64,000 nucleotides of DNA, taken from Amylostereum areolatum. Lineage: Eukaryota; Basidiomycota; Agaricomycetes; Russulales; Stereaceae. The notes under the pieces are model-generated. The model was given only the letters and a program-made list of their open reading frames with translations. It was not told where the DNA came from and did not search any database. The position numbers and the translations under genes are program-made. Of this stretch, positions 12,314-25,193 are shown piece by piece (within the stretch, counting starts at the first letter, position 1; every line of letters starts with the position of its first letter). The stretch spans positions 1,054,001 to 1,118,000 of the forward strand of contig SAXG01000004.1 in assembly GCA_012932865.1 (NCBI GenBank), read 5' to 3'.

Positions 12314-12727
12314 GAAAGCGTGCGTCCTCGTATTTTGAGGTTGATAGAGCGACCTCCTAACTGGTACTGTATACAGACGCGGGCGTGTGGAGATGGATTG
12401 CCTCACAGACAAGTGGACCACTTTTACCCCCGTAGAGTGCCTCGCAATGAAAGTCCGCCTTGGTGTTTGAATTGCTGTCCCACTAGTTCCCTCCCCCCTT
12501 GGTAATGTTTTCGCATTCATGCATAGTTTTCGTGTTTACTCCGGTATGTGTCGTACTCAATCATCCTCCATGCATATCTCTTCGACCAGTACTGTGCAAT
12601 TCACATGTAATTCTCCGGATCCATCCACCCATATATACTGTACATTTGTAATCAGTGCCCCTCGGACCCTTGTACGATATCGCATAACTTTGTGCTTCGT
12701 CTTGCCCACCGCCGATGGATGCATATC
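12314..12727. other. Convergent intergenic region
   Basis: This 410-bp stretch lies between the stop codons of the RING gene (plus) and ARP8 (minus). It should hold both 3' untranslated regions. I see no gene or repeat in it. Confidence 0.6.
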
Positions 12728-15678
12728 TCACAAGAAGAAGCAGCGCTCGCGAAGGCCGCGCATCCCCAGTAAGTCCTGTATGTGTCCATAGAAGTCAGCC
12801 ATGATGGCATCGAGAGGAAACGAAAACAGGACGAAGAACATACCCAGTCGCGCGAGGTGACCCATAGATCTGACACACCCTCCATCTTCCCAAGGGCGGA
12901 GCCGCCCTTCCACACAAGCTCGCGTAGGTCTACATCCTTGGGTCCTGCTGCCATAATCACCTTTTCTATCATTGGCAACAACGGTATCGCAATAGCTTGC
13001 AACCTATTCCACAGCTGACCTGTCAGTGGTAAAATCAAAACAAGCGTATGCAGAGTCCACGCACCTGCTCTGGAGCGCGTGCGCCATACCGGGTAAGAGC
13101 GCCGTACCGCCCACGAGCAACACGTTCTGCAGATATTTCTTTATTTTGTCGTTACCTCCGGCTGCGCGCGTGCTGTTGAAAATGGCGACATCCAGCGGGA
13201 GCTTGCTCGCTTCGAAGGCAATATCGATATCTGCGCGGGGTTGGTTGTATACGCCTGGGGGAGCTTGCGGAGGCTCGACATAGCCTGGATCTCCTAGCAA
13301 GCACCGGCGCGGGAACGGGCGCAGGCGTGGGCGTCGACGTCGAGGTAGATGCGGAAGGATCGACGGGTTTGACGTCGCCTTCGACATCAATGTCCATAGG
13401 GATTTCAGTCGCGGACACTTCTTCTGAGGTAGGCGGGAGGGAAGCACTAGTTGCACGCGGAGTTGACGGGTCGCCGCCATCGATCGGTGTACCAGAGTTT
13501 TGAACAGAAGTTGCGCCCGACTCGCCTGATCAAACATGGTTGGCGACAACGTAGAGTAAGTATAAGTATAAGTATAGAGATACAATACCTTCTTGAGTGT
13601 CCGATGGAGGTGGAAGTGAGTCACCGTCTGGTTGGATTGGCCCGTCATCCGTGAGATCGATGACTGGAGGTATTTCCGCGACAGTGAAAAGGTGTTGTGT
13701 CGATATAACCATAGCTTGTGTCTGTGAATATTATAAGCACCTCTACTGTGACCGGAATCCACCAAGTCACATACATATTGCTCTGCGTGGAAATCACGAT
13801 GTTCGCGGTGGTACGATATCTCGTCGGAGACATCAGGGTGCTGGATAGGACGCATGCCAATGCGTCGCCGGTCGAAATCGACCACGCGGGGCTCGAAGAG
13901 ACACTGTAGGCGAGGCACATCAGGGAACTCCGAGGAGATCTTTGAACGCATCATACCATGGGTGCTAAGATGACTTCATCATACGCCCTAAGGCCGTACT
14001 TCTCTGTTGGTTTGCCCGGTCCGTCGAACGACGAAATCATAAAGGTTCAGAGGCGACGTCGCCCTTCCCCAAACTGATGTCGGTCACAAATCGACGTACA
14101 TGAATGCTTAAACGTACCTCAGAGAGTGTACACAAACGAGCTTTGAGATCTTCCATAACCATCCAGTCATACGAACGAGCCAAATTGATGTCTCGATATG
14201 GAATGTTGATCTTCTGAAGAAGGGTGTACAGGAATTCGGTGACATGGTCGCCACCCATGTTGAGGTACATTCTAAGTAGCCTCAGCATCAAACATTTCAT
14301 GAAAGGGTGAATGCCCACCTTGTGTCTGGTAGAACCATACCCTCATCGACACAGGCAATGTTGGTCATTTGGGCACCCATGTTCACAACGCAGGCGGCTG
14401 TGATCCCAGAACCGTAAGTAGCAGCCAAAGCTTCCTACGACGGGGCATAAGCAGGGGGACTCTTGTGATACTGCGCGAGACTCGCCTGCTGCGCGCATAA
14501 CTGCTTGAAGCCCATGGTTTTGAGAAACAGGTCAGCCATGTCATGCAGGATATGGTCTATCGTAGAAATCCGGGATGATCAATATGACAGAGTGATCCTA
14601 CCGAGGAGACCTCAGGGTGAGTGTCGCGAGGAACGGACTTAGCATACACACGTTATACGCGCTCGGCTCGATTCCAAACTTCTCCTTTAGGGTGGTTTGT
14701 ATGATAGCCTCGATATCGTCCATGATCATCTGGTTCGAAGGATAATCTCGCGTGTTGAATTTGCCTCCACAGATCGGCCACCTCAACACATAGCCAAGGT
14801 TGACAGGATCGGCGAGTATGAGAGCCTGTGTTGGGATGTAAGTGGGTATACCGTAATAAGGCCATAAGAACAAAATCTACCTTTTCCCCCTACCAGGTAC
14901 GGATCATCGAGAGGCTCCTGTATCCAAGGTATGCGGAAAGGATCGTTCTCTTCTGCGATGATCTCGGGTTGGAATTGCTCGTTAAACATGGATGCTTTGT
15001 GGGCAGCGTCGGGTGTGACTCTGAATTTGTAGAAACGCATCCTGTCTCGGAGCGAGGTCTGAATTATGCTGACTTTTTCATCATACTGCCCATAGACATA
15101 AGGAGGCGCCAGCCGTCCGTATGCAAAGGAAACACTCACGGGATCATCGGACGCGGGTATAACCGCGTATTCGTCTGCTGTTTGAAGGAGGAGCAGGCTT
15201 GGATCGATTCTTCCGCGGCCTTGTTATCCCTTCGACAAAGACAGGTGGTGGAACAGGCGGTTTCGTCTTGCGAGCGATGACGTTGGGGACAGTGACGGGG
15301 GCAAGATCAGTCGCACGACCTATCCGAAGGAAACGCGAGCCGGGGTGGACGACAATTGTGTGAGAGCCGCGCCTGGACTGGTTCTTAGCTCAGAAGCGCA
15401 AGGACATAAACATGATACGCAAGGAAATAGCACACCTCTGGAGAGACGAAGGTCACTTCGTCCTTCTGTCGAGCAGCGTTGCGAGCCCATAGGGTTTGCG
15501 ACTCTGATTTTAGATAAGCACTCGTGGAGTGTTTGGGGTTCAGCCTTTGCATCCCCGACAGATGTTAGACTGGCTAAGGCATTACAAGTGGGAAACGTAC
15601 GCCTAAGGGTACATGAAATGTCGTGTATCTCATTCCCTGCGCGTCCTCGCGCTTGTTATTTGGTATTCCACGCGGCAT
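12728..15678 (-). CDS. ARP8: Actin-related protein ARP8 (INO80 complex)
   Basis: ARP8 is a nuclear actin-related subunit of the INO80 chromatin remodeller and helps bind nucleosomal DNA. The N-terminal exon reads MPRGIPNNKREDAQGMRYTT. Then follow STSAYLKSESQTLWARNAAR, TIVVHPGSRFLRIGRATDLAP (phosphate-loop strand of the actin fold), VEGITRPRKNRSKP, FRIPWIQEPLDDPYLVG, PYYGIPTYIPTQALILAD, LNMGGDHVTEFLYTLL and NVLLVGGTALLPG. The C-terminus is ELVWKGGSALGKMEGVSDL followed by LLGMRGLRERCFFL. A low-complexity insert rich in Ser, Thr and Pro sits near 13300-13420. The first exon and the next one do not join in frame with standard splice sites (one base off). A clean alternative start lies at 15552, but it would lose the conserved N-terminus. 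Confidence 0.88.
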
Positions 15679-16087
15679 GGTACCCCGAGAGAACGAGACG
15701 GCCCTTTTCAAGAAGTAGGGGTTCGCGGAAGGTGGTAACGTCGAGCAGGAGAGAGTTCAACGGTGGGTTGTAGTCGGTGGCTGTACACTTTCAATGAAGC
15801 AAGGTCTCGCGGCTTAACCGTTTTACCTCCATTGTTCGATTCGATTTTGAACAGCCGTTTCAGCCAGCAGCATATACCGCAGTGTTCTGTCCGTCGTCGA
15901 GGATGCTCTATAATACAGAGTATAAGACTGAGACTTAGGCCGCCACACCATTTGCCATTCGGCAATGTTGCATGTATTTTGGTCAGATTTTGGTCCAAGA
16001 CTCTTAGACTCAAAATTTAAATGACAAAATGGCAAAATTAGGTCAAAAATCCAGTGTCCGGCGTTCAACATTTTGAGAAATAAAAGC
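15679..16087. other. Intergenic region upstream of ARP8
   Basis: This 410-bp stretch lies between the ARP8 start and the downstream end of the tRNA pair. It would contain the ARP8 promoter. Short runs of T or A on the downstream side of the tRNA genes could serve Pol III termination, but no gene is supported. Confidence 0.5.
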
Positions 16088-16171
16088 GGGCCTGGCCGGG
16101 AATTGAACCCGGGACCTCCTCCAAATCGTTCATCTCCCAAAGAAGGAATCATGCTACTAGACCATCGGGCC
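16088..16171 (-). tRNA. tRNA-Pro (anticodon TGG), 12-nt intron, mispaired acceptor
   Basis: On the minus strand the 84-nt gene has a D-arm starting GGTCTAGTAGCATGATT. The anticodon stem CCTTC pairs with GGAGG, and the anticodon TGG is followed after one base by a 12-nt intron (AGATGAACGATT). The T-arm is CCGGG-TTCAATT-CCCGG. The mature length would be 72 nt. The 5' acceptor strand GGCCCGA and the 3' strand CCAGGCC leave C-A and A-C mismatches at two of seven positions, so this copy may be impaired. The missing partners are found in the neighbouring tRNA gene. Confidence 0.9.
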
Positions 16172-16178
16172 TAGAACT

Positions 16179-16262
16179 GGGCCCGACCGGGAATTGAACC
16201 CGGGACCTCCTCCAATGTCGATGAATCCCTAAGAAGGAATCATACTACTAGACCACCAGGCC
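16179..16262 (-). tRNA. tRNA-Pro (anticodon AGG), 12-nt intron
   Basis: This gene is transcribed first of the pair, 7 nt ahead of the TGG copy. Its 84 nt include anticodon stem CCTTC/GGAGG, anticodon AGG, a 12-nt intron (ATTCATCGACAT) one base later, and T-arm CCGGG-TTCAATT-CCCGG. The body is nearly identical to the neighbour. The acceptor strands GGCCTGG and TCGGGCC pair only through two G-U wobbles, whereas each would pair perfectly with the opposite strand of the neighbouring gene. It is probably functional. Confidence 0.92.
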
Positions 16263-16464
16263 TTGAGAAGATGTCTCAGGCGAGTTTCCCAGTATTGCCT
16301 GAGCGAAGTGAGCCAGCGACGAAGATGAGATGCAGTCGTGATCAGCATAGACATTCAAAAATAGGAGTAGGTACAGTATGGTACAGTGAGGCAACGTATA
16401 GGTCACTAACAAAACATATGACAGCAGATAGTAGATGAGTCACGAAACAAATGCGAAATCGGGA

Positions 16465-19400
16465 TCACCAGAATGCACACCTAAGGGAGCGTTGAGCTCA
16501 TATTCGCCGTAACACGAGAAGAAAAAACTCACCATCCTGAGAAACACTGGCACAAATTTTCAAGCGATGTCGCCTGTGCGATGAGTTTCTCGACTTGAGC
16601 CTCAACGCTCAAGACCACCTCAGGATTGAAGTCGCGACCTGTTGATGCGGTGTCAACTGTGGCTCTGTGCGGTATGAGAGGAAGTGCATACCCGTCAGCT
16701 TATTTTGGACACGGTTGTATACCGTCAAAGCGCGTTCATTACGGTTCTCTTGGGCCTCTGATGACCAGTATAGTATATCAGTATGAAGCAAACCTGCAGT
16801 GGAAGAAACACTCGCCGTTCAGGATATCATTTTCATCGGCCTTCAGCTTACGCGTAGGCCCTTGAGGATAGGCGGTGACGCGCGCAAGTTCTGCTGCACG
16901 GACGGTGTCATTTCCTCCTAAGCACAGTAGTCAGCGGTCTACGCGAGCAGCAGCAGCAGCCCCAAAATGTTCACCTCCCAGACGCTTGTCAGCCTCTGTC
17001 GGCATGAGACGCCAGTTGATTAACGGGTCGTACACAAACGCCTCCAGCACGGCCATGAGAGATTCCTTGTTGTCTCGCAATACGCCCATGGTGATCTCGC
17101 AAGTATGCCTGAAGCTGCCCTCAATGCCGCTAACCTACAGACGAAATCAGCTCCTACATCCGTGCAGCCACCACGATTTCCTTACCTCCATCGCGTGCGT
17201 CAACATCCTCGTCAGCCGGAACGGAATCTTCTCTGGGAACTTTTCTCTGTGCATTGCAACCTCGAAGCAGTCGCCGAAATCGATATGCACGACCTTGCCT
17301 GTCTTCCGTTCCAACATCAAGTTCGACGGGTGGCGATCGCCCAGACCGAGGATGTGTCCGACCATGCTGTTCACAGCGAGGGAGCGCGTGTATGTTGCAC
17401 GACGTTCAAGCCAGTGTTCCGAGTTGACACTCTTTAGCCAGAGTACGCGGTAGAGATCTTGTCCCGTGGTGTTCTCCAGTGCGTACTCGAACACCTCGAT
17501 CTTCTGGAGCAACATGAGACTTTCGTAGTCGGGAGCCATCTGCGAGGGTATGAGTATCGATTAACAGGATGAAATTAGTTGTAAACTTGCCTGTAGCATG
17601 AGGCGGTATTCGATATTGAGGAGCACTTTACGAGACTCGCGGTAGTCGCGGACAAGCACATGAAGGGTGTCGCTATCGTGTACCCATCCCAAGAGGCCAG
17701 CGTGAGGTCCCAGGGGAATGACTGGATATCCACGAATTCTGAGCTTCCGCTTGAAGCTGTTTGTATCCACAGACAAAAGCGTGTTGACGAGACCGTAGAA
17801 CTGCATGACTCGCTCGTCCTGCCGGAGATCCTCGTGCCCTATTGTAAAAGTCAGGGGATAGCCCATGTCTTAGGTTCCAAGCTCTTACCTTTCAAGACGT
17901 ATTGATAGTCCACTCCGTCGCTCCCCCTGAGGGAGCATCGACGTGGTCTCTGCTTTGACGAGATGACCGATAATTTGGGTGCGAAGCTCAAGATCTTAAC
18001 CACGGGTTTCCCGCTCTGGTAAGTTCCTATTCACAAACGTCAGATCTGGCAGAAAGGGACCAGAGACGCAACCCTGCTTACCGGGAACTGCAAGCTCCAT
18101 GTTTCGCGCTTTCAGCAGCTCCGGTGACACATATTGCAGATCCAACGTCGTCAACGTCTGCAGCTGCTTCTCTACCTTCTTGAAGACCTGCGGGACAATA
18201 TTAGTGGCTTGGTAGGACATTTCGTGGCTGCAACTTACAGCGAAGTAGATGTCCCAAGCACTGTCCAGGTCCTTGACCTCACCGTACTTGCGATAACGCC
18301 GGGTCGCCTCTCGAGCCTCGTGCAGTTCGCGCCCGAAAGCCTGCGCAAATGATGTCTCGCGAGCAGTTGTGGGACCCTGATTCCATTGACAGTGAGTATA
18401 TGCAAATGGAAATGACAGACTATCATACCTTCTCCAGTGCATCATGAAGCGGCTCCAGCGTGGCGATCATGCCCTCCGGATTGTGCTCGGTATAGTATAA
18501 CCGAGATGCCTCCTCAAGCTTTTCGTGCCATTGTTCATGCCAAAGGATCGCGACGCGGATCAACTCGTTCCCAACAATTAAAGCCTGTATAGCGTTAGTT
18601 GATACATGCCGCATGGTATACAGTGAGACACAAACCTGTTCGACGATGACAGGGCTATGCTCCCTCATACGGTCCATGATGTCAGTGGCGGCTTTCTTTC
18701 GAGAGACACTATTTGACTTCGAAGCCACGGTAAGGGGGTAGATCAGCGCTTGAGGATGGTGCTTCCCCACGTCCGTCAACAGGTTCGTGATGTTCGTGCG
18801 GATGTTCGAACTCGGGGTTTGAATACGGGCAATGATCTACAGAAAATCAGGTTCGTTCATCATTTAGAACAGACACCAGCTTACCTGAGGAACAACCTCG
18901 AGCCAAGTGTCGACTTCCACAGTTCCGAATCCAGTGGCCATGGCTCGGCTGACCTCGTCATGCATACCGAACTTGAACCACAGCGTCAAGAGCCGTAGGG
19001 TGTCCTGCAAGGCATTCTCGTTGCGCAACGAGATAGAACGGAAGAAGCCTGATCGACAGATGAGTACAGTGTCAAACGCTATGAACAGCATCTTACCTTG
19101 AACAGCAGGGACAATATGATGGAGCAAAGCGTCTCCAGATATGTCTGCCTTCTTGAGCTCGGACTGCGAGTCCATCCAACTGAGCACATCAAAATTCGCG
19201 AGCGCCCATGTATGCCATGCTTTGTACCAGTTCGGGTCGTAATGGGTAGCCAGGCCGTACGAGTGTAGGATATCTTTGAGGTTCCGCTACGAATATTCAG
19301 TGAGTAGGAATGGGGATACGGACAGAGGAAGAAAGCTACCGTTCCCCAGTTGTCCGCCATCTCTGCCTGCCATTGGCCCTGCTTGAAGTAACATCGGGCC

Positions 19401-22400
19401 AAGAGCTGTGACAACTCGTGAAGCTTCTGCTTGGATACATTTGATCGTGTGCCACGCTCCGGAGTCTCTGGATGCAAATCTCTGGACAGACTGGCAGCAA
19501 AGTTCCGGAGGAACGTCAAGCTTTCCTCTCGAGCGCCTGAAGCCCACATGTATTTCAACTGGGCGTACACCACGTTTGGCGGCGCTTTGAAGTGCTGCGT
19601 GGTTCATATGGTGTCAGAAGAAGCCCAAATATCTGACGACCAGGTTGCTTACCTTCTCAGGTGAAAGCAGAGAGTTGATTGTCTTCTCGGCAAGTAGCAT
19701 GCGATCGTTCTTCCGACACAAGTTTGCAAACTTGATCCACATGATCGGGTCATCGTCCGGACTGAGAACCAGCGTTCGGACCTGCAAAATCCGCTGCCAA
19801 ACATCGACCTCGGGTTGGCATCCTTGCAGACTGCCAATGGCGTCATGTAAGAGGACGGTCACAGCAGAGAGCCTAGGAAACATTACCGTTTCATCCAAGT
19901 CTTCTTCATCGTCGCCTGACGCTCTGGTTGGTCAGCATGCTGTTTATAGGCGATGATCTCTTCCAATTCCGACAACATCTGCGTCCGAACCATGGTGCTA
20001 AAACGGCGTCAGCTCTAGACCCCATTTGGAACAAAAGCAGGAGACATACTTGTACGACCGCCCGTAACTCTCCCCGACCAAAGTCGTAAACTCCGGGTCC
20101 AACAAGTCCCGCGCTTTGGTGATGTGCGTGCACGCCTTCGCGAACTGGTTTTGGTGCACGGATAAAATCGCCCGATAGAACGCCCTGTCCGCCGAATCTG
20201 TACGCATCGTCGCGATGTAGTTGTCCATCGAGTCCCAGTCGTTCAACGACCACGCGGCGGCGGCGGCCATAGGCGCAATCTCCTTGCGATCCTCGTGGCT
20301 CGCATTCGACCAGTTCTCCTCAACCTGCGCTGAGAGCGCGTCCCATTCGCCGAGAGCGTGAAGACACTTCATGCGCCCAACAGCGAGCTCGGGTGCGTCA
20401 GGGTCCTCGTTCGCCTTGCGGTCATAGGCTGCGAGAGCATCTTGCCAACGCCCGAGCCGCTCGTACCACTCCTCATGCTTGCTGACGTCGTATTGTTCGC
20501 GCGCAATGGAGAGTGTGCCCCACGCGGCGTCGTGCTGCTGCAACTTGGTGTTAATGTTGATGAGGGCCTCTATGATGGTCGGTGACGACTCGGAGAAGAA
20601 CTCGAGCTCCTTGTAGTGCAGCGCCTTGGCGTAGGCGTGGTACTTGAGCGCGTACTCGCCCAAGGTGCTGTTCTCAATCGGTAGCCGTTGGTCTTCGTGC
20701 TCCATGAATTCACACAGGTTGAGCAGACGGTGAACCAAGTCGGACGGTGTGATCTCGGACGTTATGGCGTATTCAATGGCCCGAACTAGGTCCTCCTGCA
20801 TGTACAATCAGTACGGACGCATTGGACGTGAATCAACATTGCAAACCTGGTATTGCTCATAGAGTTCTTTCCAGCAGGAGATGAATGCCGCGTTAAATAG
20901 CTCCCTCGCCAGCGGTGGATGGATGTCAACAAGAGTCATACAAGCACGCAGAGCATGCGACGGCGACTCCTTCATGAACTCCACGGACAAGCGTTGCATC
21001 CACTCCGTCCAATCCTCTTTTGTCGAGATTGTTGAGGTGTCCCATGCGGATTTCAAGTGCTGTTGGTTAACCGTCATCTTCGCAGCCTCAGCGGGAGCAG
21101 AGTACTCAGGTGCTTTCGCGTTTTCAGTCATGCTGGACACACCGGTAAGAGAAACCCTCGTGAGCCATTTCAAGGACTCACATCAACTCCAGTGCGCCGA
21201 GTTCCTGCGGTAGACGCTCGCCATTAAGAAGCTTCGAGATGAGACTCTCGTACTTGGCGTTGGTGAACCTTGTGCGAATAAGCACCTGGAACAAGCACAA
21301 TCAGATACTGCCTCCCTTAAGCCCGGATGGAAATCAAACCTTGTTGATAGTGGGGACGAAAATCGCGAAATCGGACCCGAGCTGGATGACCAAAGAACAC
21401 AGTGTATCCATGACGGCCTGGCGAAGCTCGTTGGTGGATGACCCAAGGACTCGAACCAGCGGATGGATGATCCTCGACGCATGGTCCGAGAAGTTCACGC
21501 GCCCTGACAGGCCGTCGATGGTGACGATCGCCCGCTTCCGCAGGGGGGTCGGCGCATCGGCGCGTTCGTACGTCTTCACGATGATGGGGATGACAAGGTG
21601 AAGGTACTCCTCGATGTTCGACCCGAACGTCAAGAACGCGTCGAACACCTTGATTTGGGTGTTGGTGCGCTTGTCGTTGAGTTCGCCATCGAAGACCTTG
21701 AGCATGAGCGGAAGGATGGACGGAAGGAAGGGCTTGAACTCGGCGTCGAGAGCCCTGCCCAAAGATTCGACAAGAGAGACCAGAGGGAGTTGGAGGGATG
21801 TGTTCTCCCATAGGTCAGTGACGAGCCCAAAGACGGCCGGCATGTAGTTGCGGACATGCTGCTTGATGATGCCCACAAGGATGGCCAGTTGCTGGAGATG
21901 GAACTCCTGCAGGCGAGCAGGCAGAGCTGCGTGTGACAGTCGCGAACGCAGGAATAATCTGGGAGAAAATACCGTCGTAAGCCACCGGGCGAAGGTTGCA
22001 CAAACATGACGACAAACCTGAGGAAGGAACGTCACACACTTCAGTCCCTTGCGTCTTGAAGATCGACATGATCGCCTCGATGACAGTGTGATGCTGGCTG
22101 ATGAGAGACTGGTCCTTGAGGATGCTAAGGAGCGCATTGATTACGACCGTTTGGTAGTAGTCATCAGAGGAGGACGACGTCATGTACGTGAGGTTCATGG
22201 CTGTGGCCGCGGGAGTCGAGGGTTCGTTGAAGTGCTCTTCGTCAGGTTTGATCTGACCATACCCTCAGCAAGAAGCAGATCGTCGTAAGGCTAATTTACA
22301 TACCTTCCGTCGGTAAGGATCCAAAGCGCCCATGATGCCTAGCACTTTGATGACCTCTCTGCGCACACTAGGCGTCGGCTCCGTCTTCAAGATCCTGCTG

Positions 22401-25193
22401 AGAATCTGCAGAAGCTGGGGATGCTCCACGAGAGGTTGAATGACGTATCCGGTACTTGAGCACACCTGTCCCAGCGTATGCAAGGCAGCGTCACGCTTGG
22501 ACATGGAAGCGTCAGAGAGTTTCGCGATGATGATCTCCATGAGGTCTGGGACGTTCTGCTGCACATCTTCACCTCCGACGCATGCCAGCTCGCCGAGGCA
22601 CATCAGCACGTTTGCCGCGACGGTGGCATTACTGTCGTTCGCTTTCGGCAGGAGAACGCGAATCATGGGAACGGCATAGGGCTTGATAAGTCGTTGGGTT
22701 GCACCCACGAGCTGCGTGAGCAGGTGTGTACATTCTTCTCGGTTGCGCCTGGAATAGGTTGTGGTCAGCTCCAAGCACGTTTGCATGGCACGTGAAGGCG
22801 GCATACATAACGGTCGAATACTCTAATTCAGTGAGCAACTGGATCAACGCCTTGCGCAGAGACGGCATCACGTAGGCGGGATTATGCATGGCGAGACGAC
22901 CAATAAGAGTGACGGCCGTCAAACGATTCTCGAACACTTCGTCGTTCAGTGCGATGAACAACGAGCGAACGTTCTCCGCTTGTGCTAGATGCCTGTCGAA
23001 TTGTTCGTGCAACGAGGACAGGACCGTCAGACGAATGCTTGCATCTAAAGAAAAATTGAATACATCGGTGGTAAGAAGGAGGAAAATCTCATACCTGGGT
23101 CTGCGATGCCCACGGTCAACAACTTGTCTAAGACGTCGCTAATGATCTCAATTGAATGGTTGCTTCCTTGATAGCATATCGAATCGCGGGCAAAAACGCG
23201 GCAGCACGTCAGCGCGGCGGCACGCCGTATTTCCGCGTGATCCTCCTCGAGGTATGGCAGGGCGCAGTTGCGAACGAACTCATTGAGGATGTGGCCTAAT
23301 TCATTGATAAGTTTATATGCATCCAACTGTCACCTGCGATGCTTACCGCTGAAATCGAAGGATCCCAGAGTATCCAGGGCAAGGGTGATGAGCTCAGGGC
23401 TTTTCGATGCCCCGCTGCTCTGCTGAAGACGGAGTAGGAGGACTGTGAGCGATCATCTGCGGATTGGAAGTGCTGCGTACCTGCGTTGTGCTAACTTCAC
23501 GCGAAACATTGTCTCGTGTGAGCGTTGGCGGGGCGCCGAGGGGCTTGTATACTTGGCCACTCAAAATCAAACTAAGAAGATCGAGTAGTCGATCTGGAAG
23601 GCGGACATGAGTGGTGAGCTTTGACATAAAAATACACAGGCAAACCTTGAATAGTCTTTAACAAGGGAGGAATATTACTTGCGATGGCCACGAGGGCTTG
23701 GCGTAGAGGTTCGCTCAGACCGCACGCAAACATGAGATCCAGTTGGTCGTGCAAGAGCTTGGTCAAATTGGGACCAACAGCAGACGCAAGCATGCCCACG
23801 CATTGGAACATGGGTTCTTCTGACGGTGCTTTCTTGCTGTGAGTACGTGAGCACGTAGCAAAAGACGACGCGAAGAGATACGCCCACCCTCTATTCTGAA
23901 GCCCATTCTTGATGTTTGCCATGATAGAGTCCAAGAAAGGTTTCATATCACTGCCGACAGCGGTTGCGACGTGACCAATGGCAATGAACGCTGACCAAGG
24001 CTTAGAGAGCATACCATTCAACTGAGCATGTTACTCACCAAACGATCGTTCTGTTGGCTTGTCCAGCTGGGTGAGAAGATGCGCCATGGCATGATGGAGG
24101 TAGTTCTCCGAGAAGGTTTGCGTGTCGTATGTCGCGAGTGTTGGAATAAGAGTAATGACCATCTTGCGTACGAGCGCATCCTTGGATCCCTTGAACCGAA
24201 GGATTTGCTCGGCGGTATCGAGAAAGTTCTCCTTCATGAACTGTTTTTTGGCCCCAAAATAAGACAAGCAATACATTAGAGGCGAGGCAAGCTGAGCGCA
24301 CCATGCCTCCGTGGAGTAACAACTCCCGGTACGTGAGAAGAGAACCATGGACAATCTCCGGTTGTGACATCTTGAGGCCTGCTTGTGCATCCTTGAGAAT
24401 CTTGTGCATATGCGAGTTGGGCGTTTGCCGTTCCCTCTGCGTGATGATCTCCAAGCAGGCGGACAGCAGCTCGGCGGCACCCTCGCGCACGATGACACGG
24501 TTGTCCCGAAGGGGAACTAGAATCTTGTCGAAGACGAGGTCGATGTGGGAGTGGAAATAAGTCGGACTGTTCCGTGCGAGTTCCTTTAGGATGAGGACGC
24601 CGGCGTAACGGCCAGGTTCCTGTTTGTCGCCCTGGAGGAGGTTGATCGCGGCGGGAACCTCGAAGTCCATGAACCGTTCGCCGAAAGCCGCGCCACCAAT
24701 CTCGGCGATCTGTCCCAGGGTCTTGGAAGCGGCGAGCATGACGTTGATATCGCTGTTGGGCAGGAGAGACTTGACAGTAGTTGTAAAAACGGAACAGATT
24801 TCGTTTGGATTCGATGGTTTCCTCTCCATCGACATCGAGAAGGTGGTCTGAATCTGTTAGACGGTGGATGGGCGACGAACAGTGAAGCTGCTCACCAATC
24901 GCGAGAATGCCTCCCAACTTTTCGACGCTGTTTGGACTGTGTACAAGGTCGAAGAGACGACGGTTTATAGAGTCGTCCCAAAGCTTCGCGGCAGCATCCG
25001 AAGACATCTCTACAACCTTGGTAGAGACCTATGCGCGAGGTTCAGAAGCGAATAACGGTAAGAGTGGGAAAGGACATGCATAACGGCGGAGGTCAAGTGC
25101 AGATTGAAGACGGGCTTCATGGCTTTTGCTCTTGAGACCTTGAAATATGGCATTCAGGACGTCTGTTTGTTGTACGATGGATGTTGTTGCCAT
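16465..25193 (-). CDS. TOR1: TOR serine/threonine kinase (PIKK family)
   Basis: TOR is the catalytic subunit of TORC1/TORC2 and couples nutrients to growth. The start reads [20 protein letters not shown] and leads into HEAT repeats, such as [20 protein letters not shown], over about 19.9-25 kb. A FAT domain follows around 18.8-20.8 kb. The FRB domain reads [18 protein letters not shown] near 18540 and AWDIYFA near 18260; it keeps the Ser of the EEAS motif and the Trp that contact rapamycin-FKBP12. The kinase domain has [19 protein letters not shown], the catalytic loop [12 protein letters not shown] and the DFG region [18 protein letters not shown] near 17270. The FATC end reads [10 protein letters not shown] and, after an intron at 16481-16532, finishes WCAFW. 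The length, roughly 2300-2400 residues, is typical. No frame breaks were found. This is the only TOR in the window; whether the genome has a second is unknown. Confidence 0.95.
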
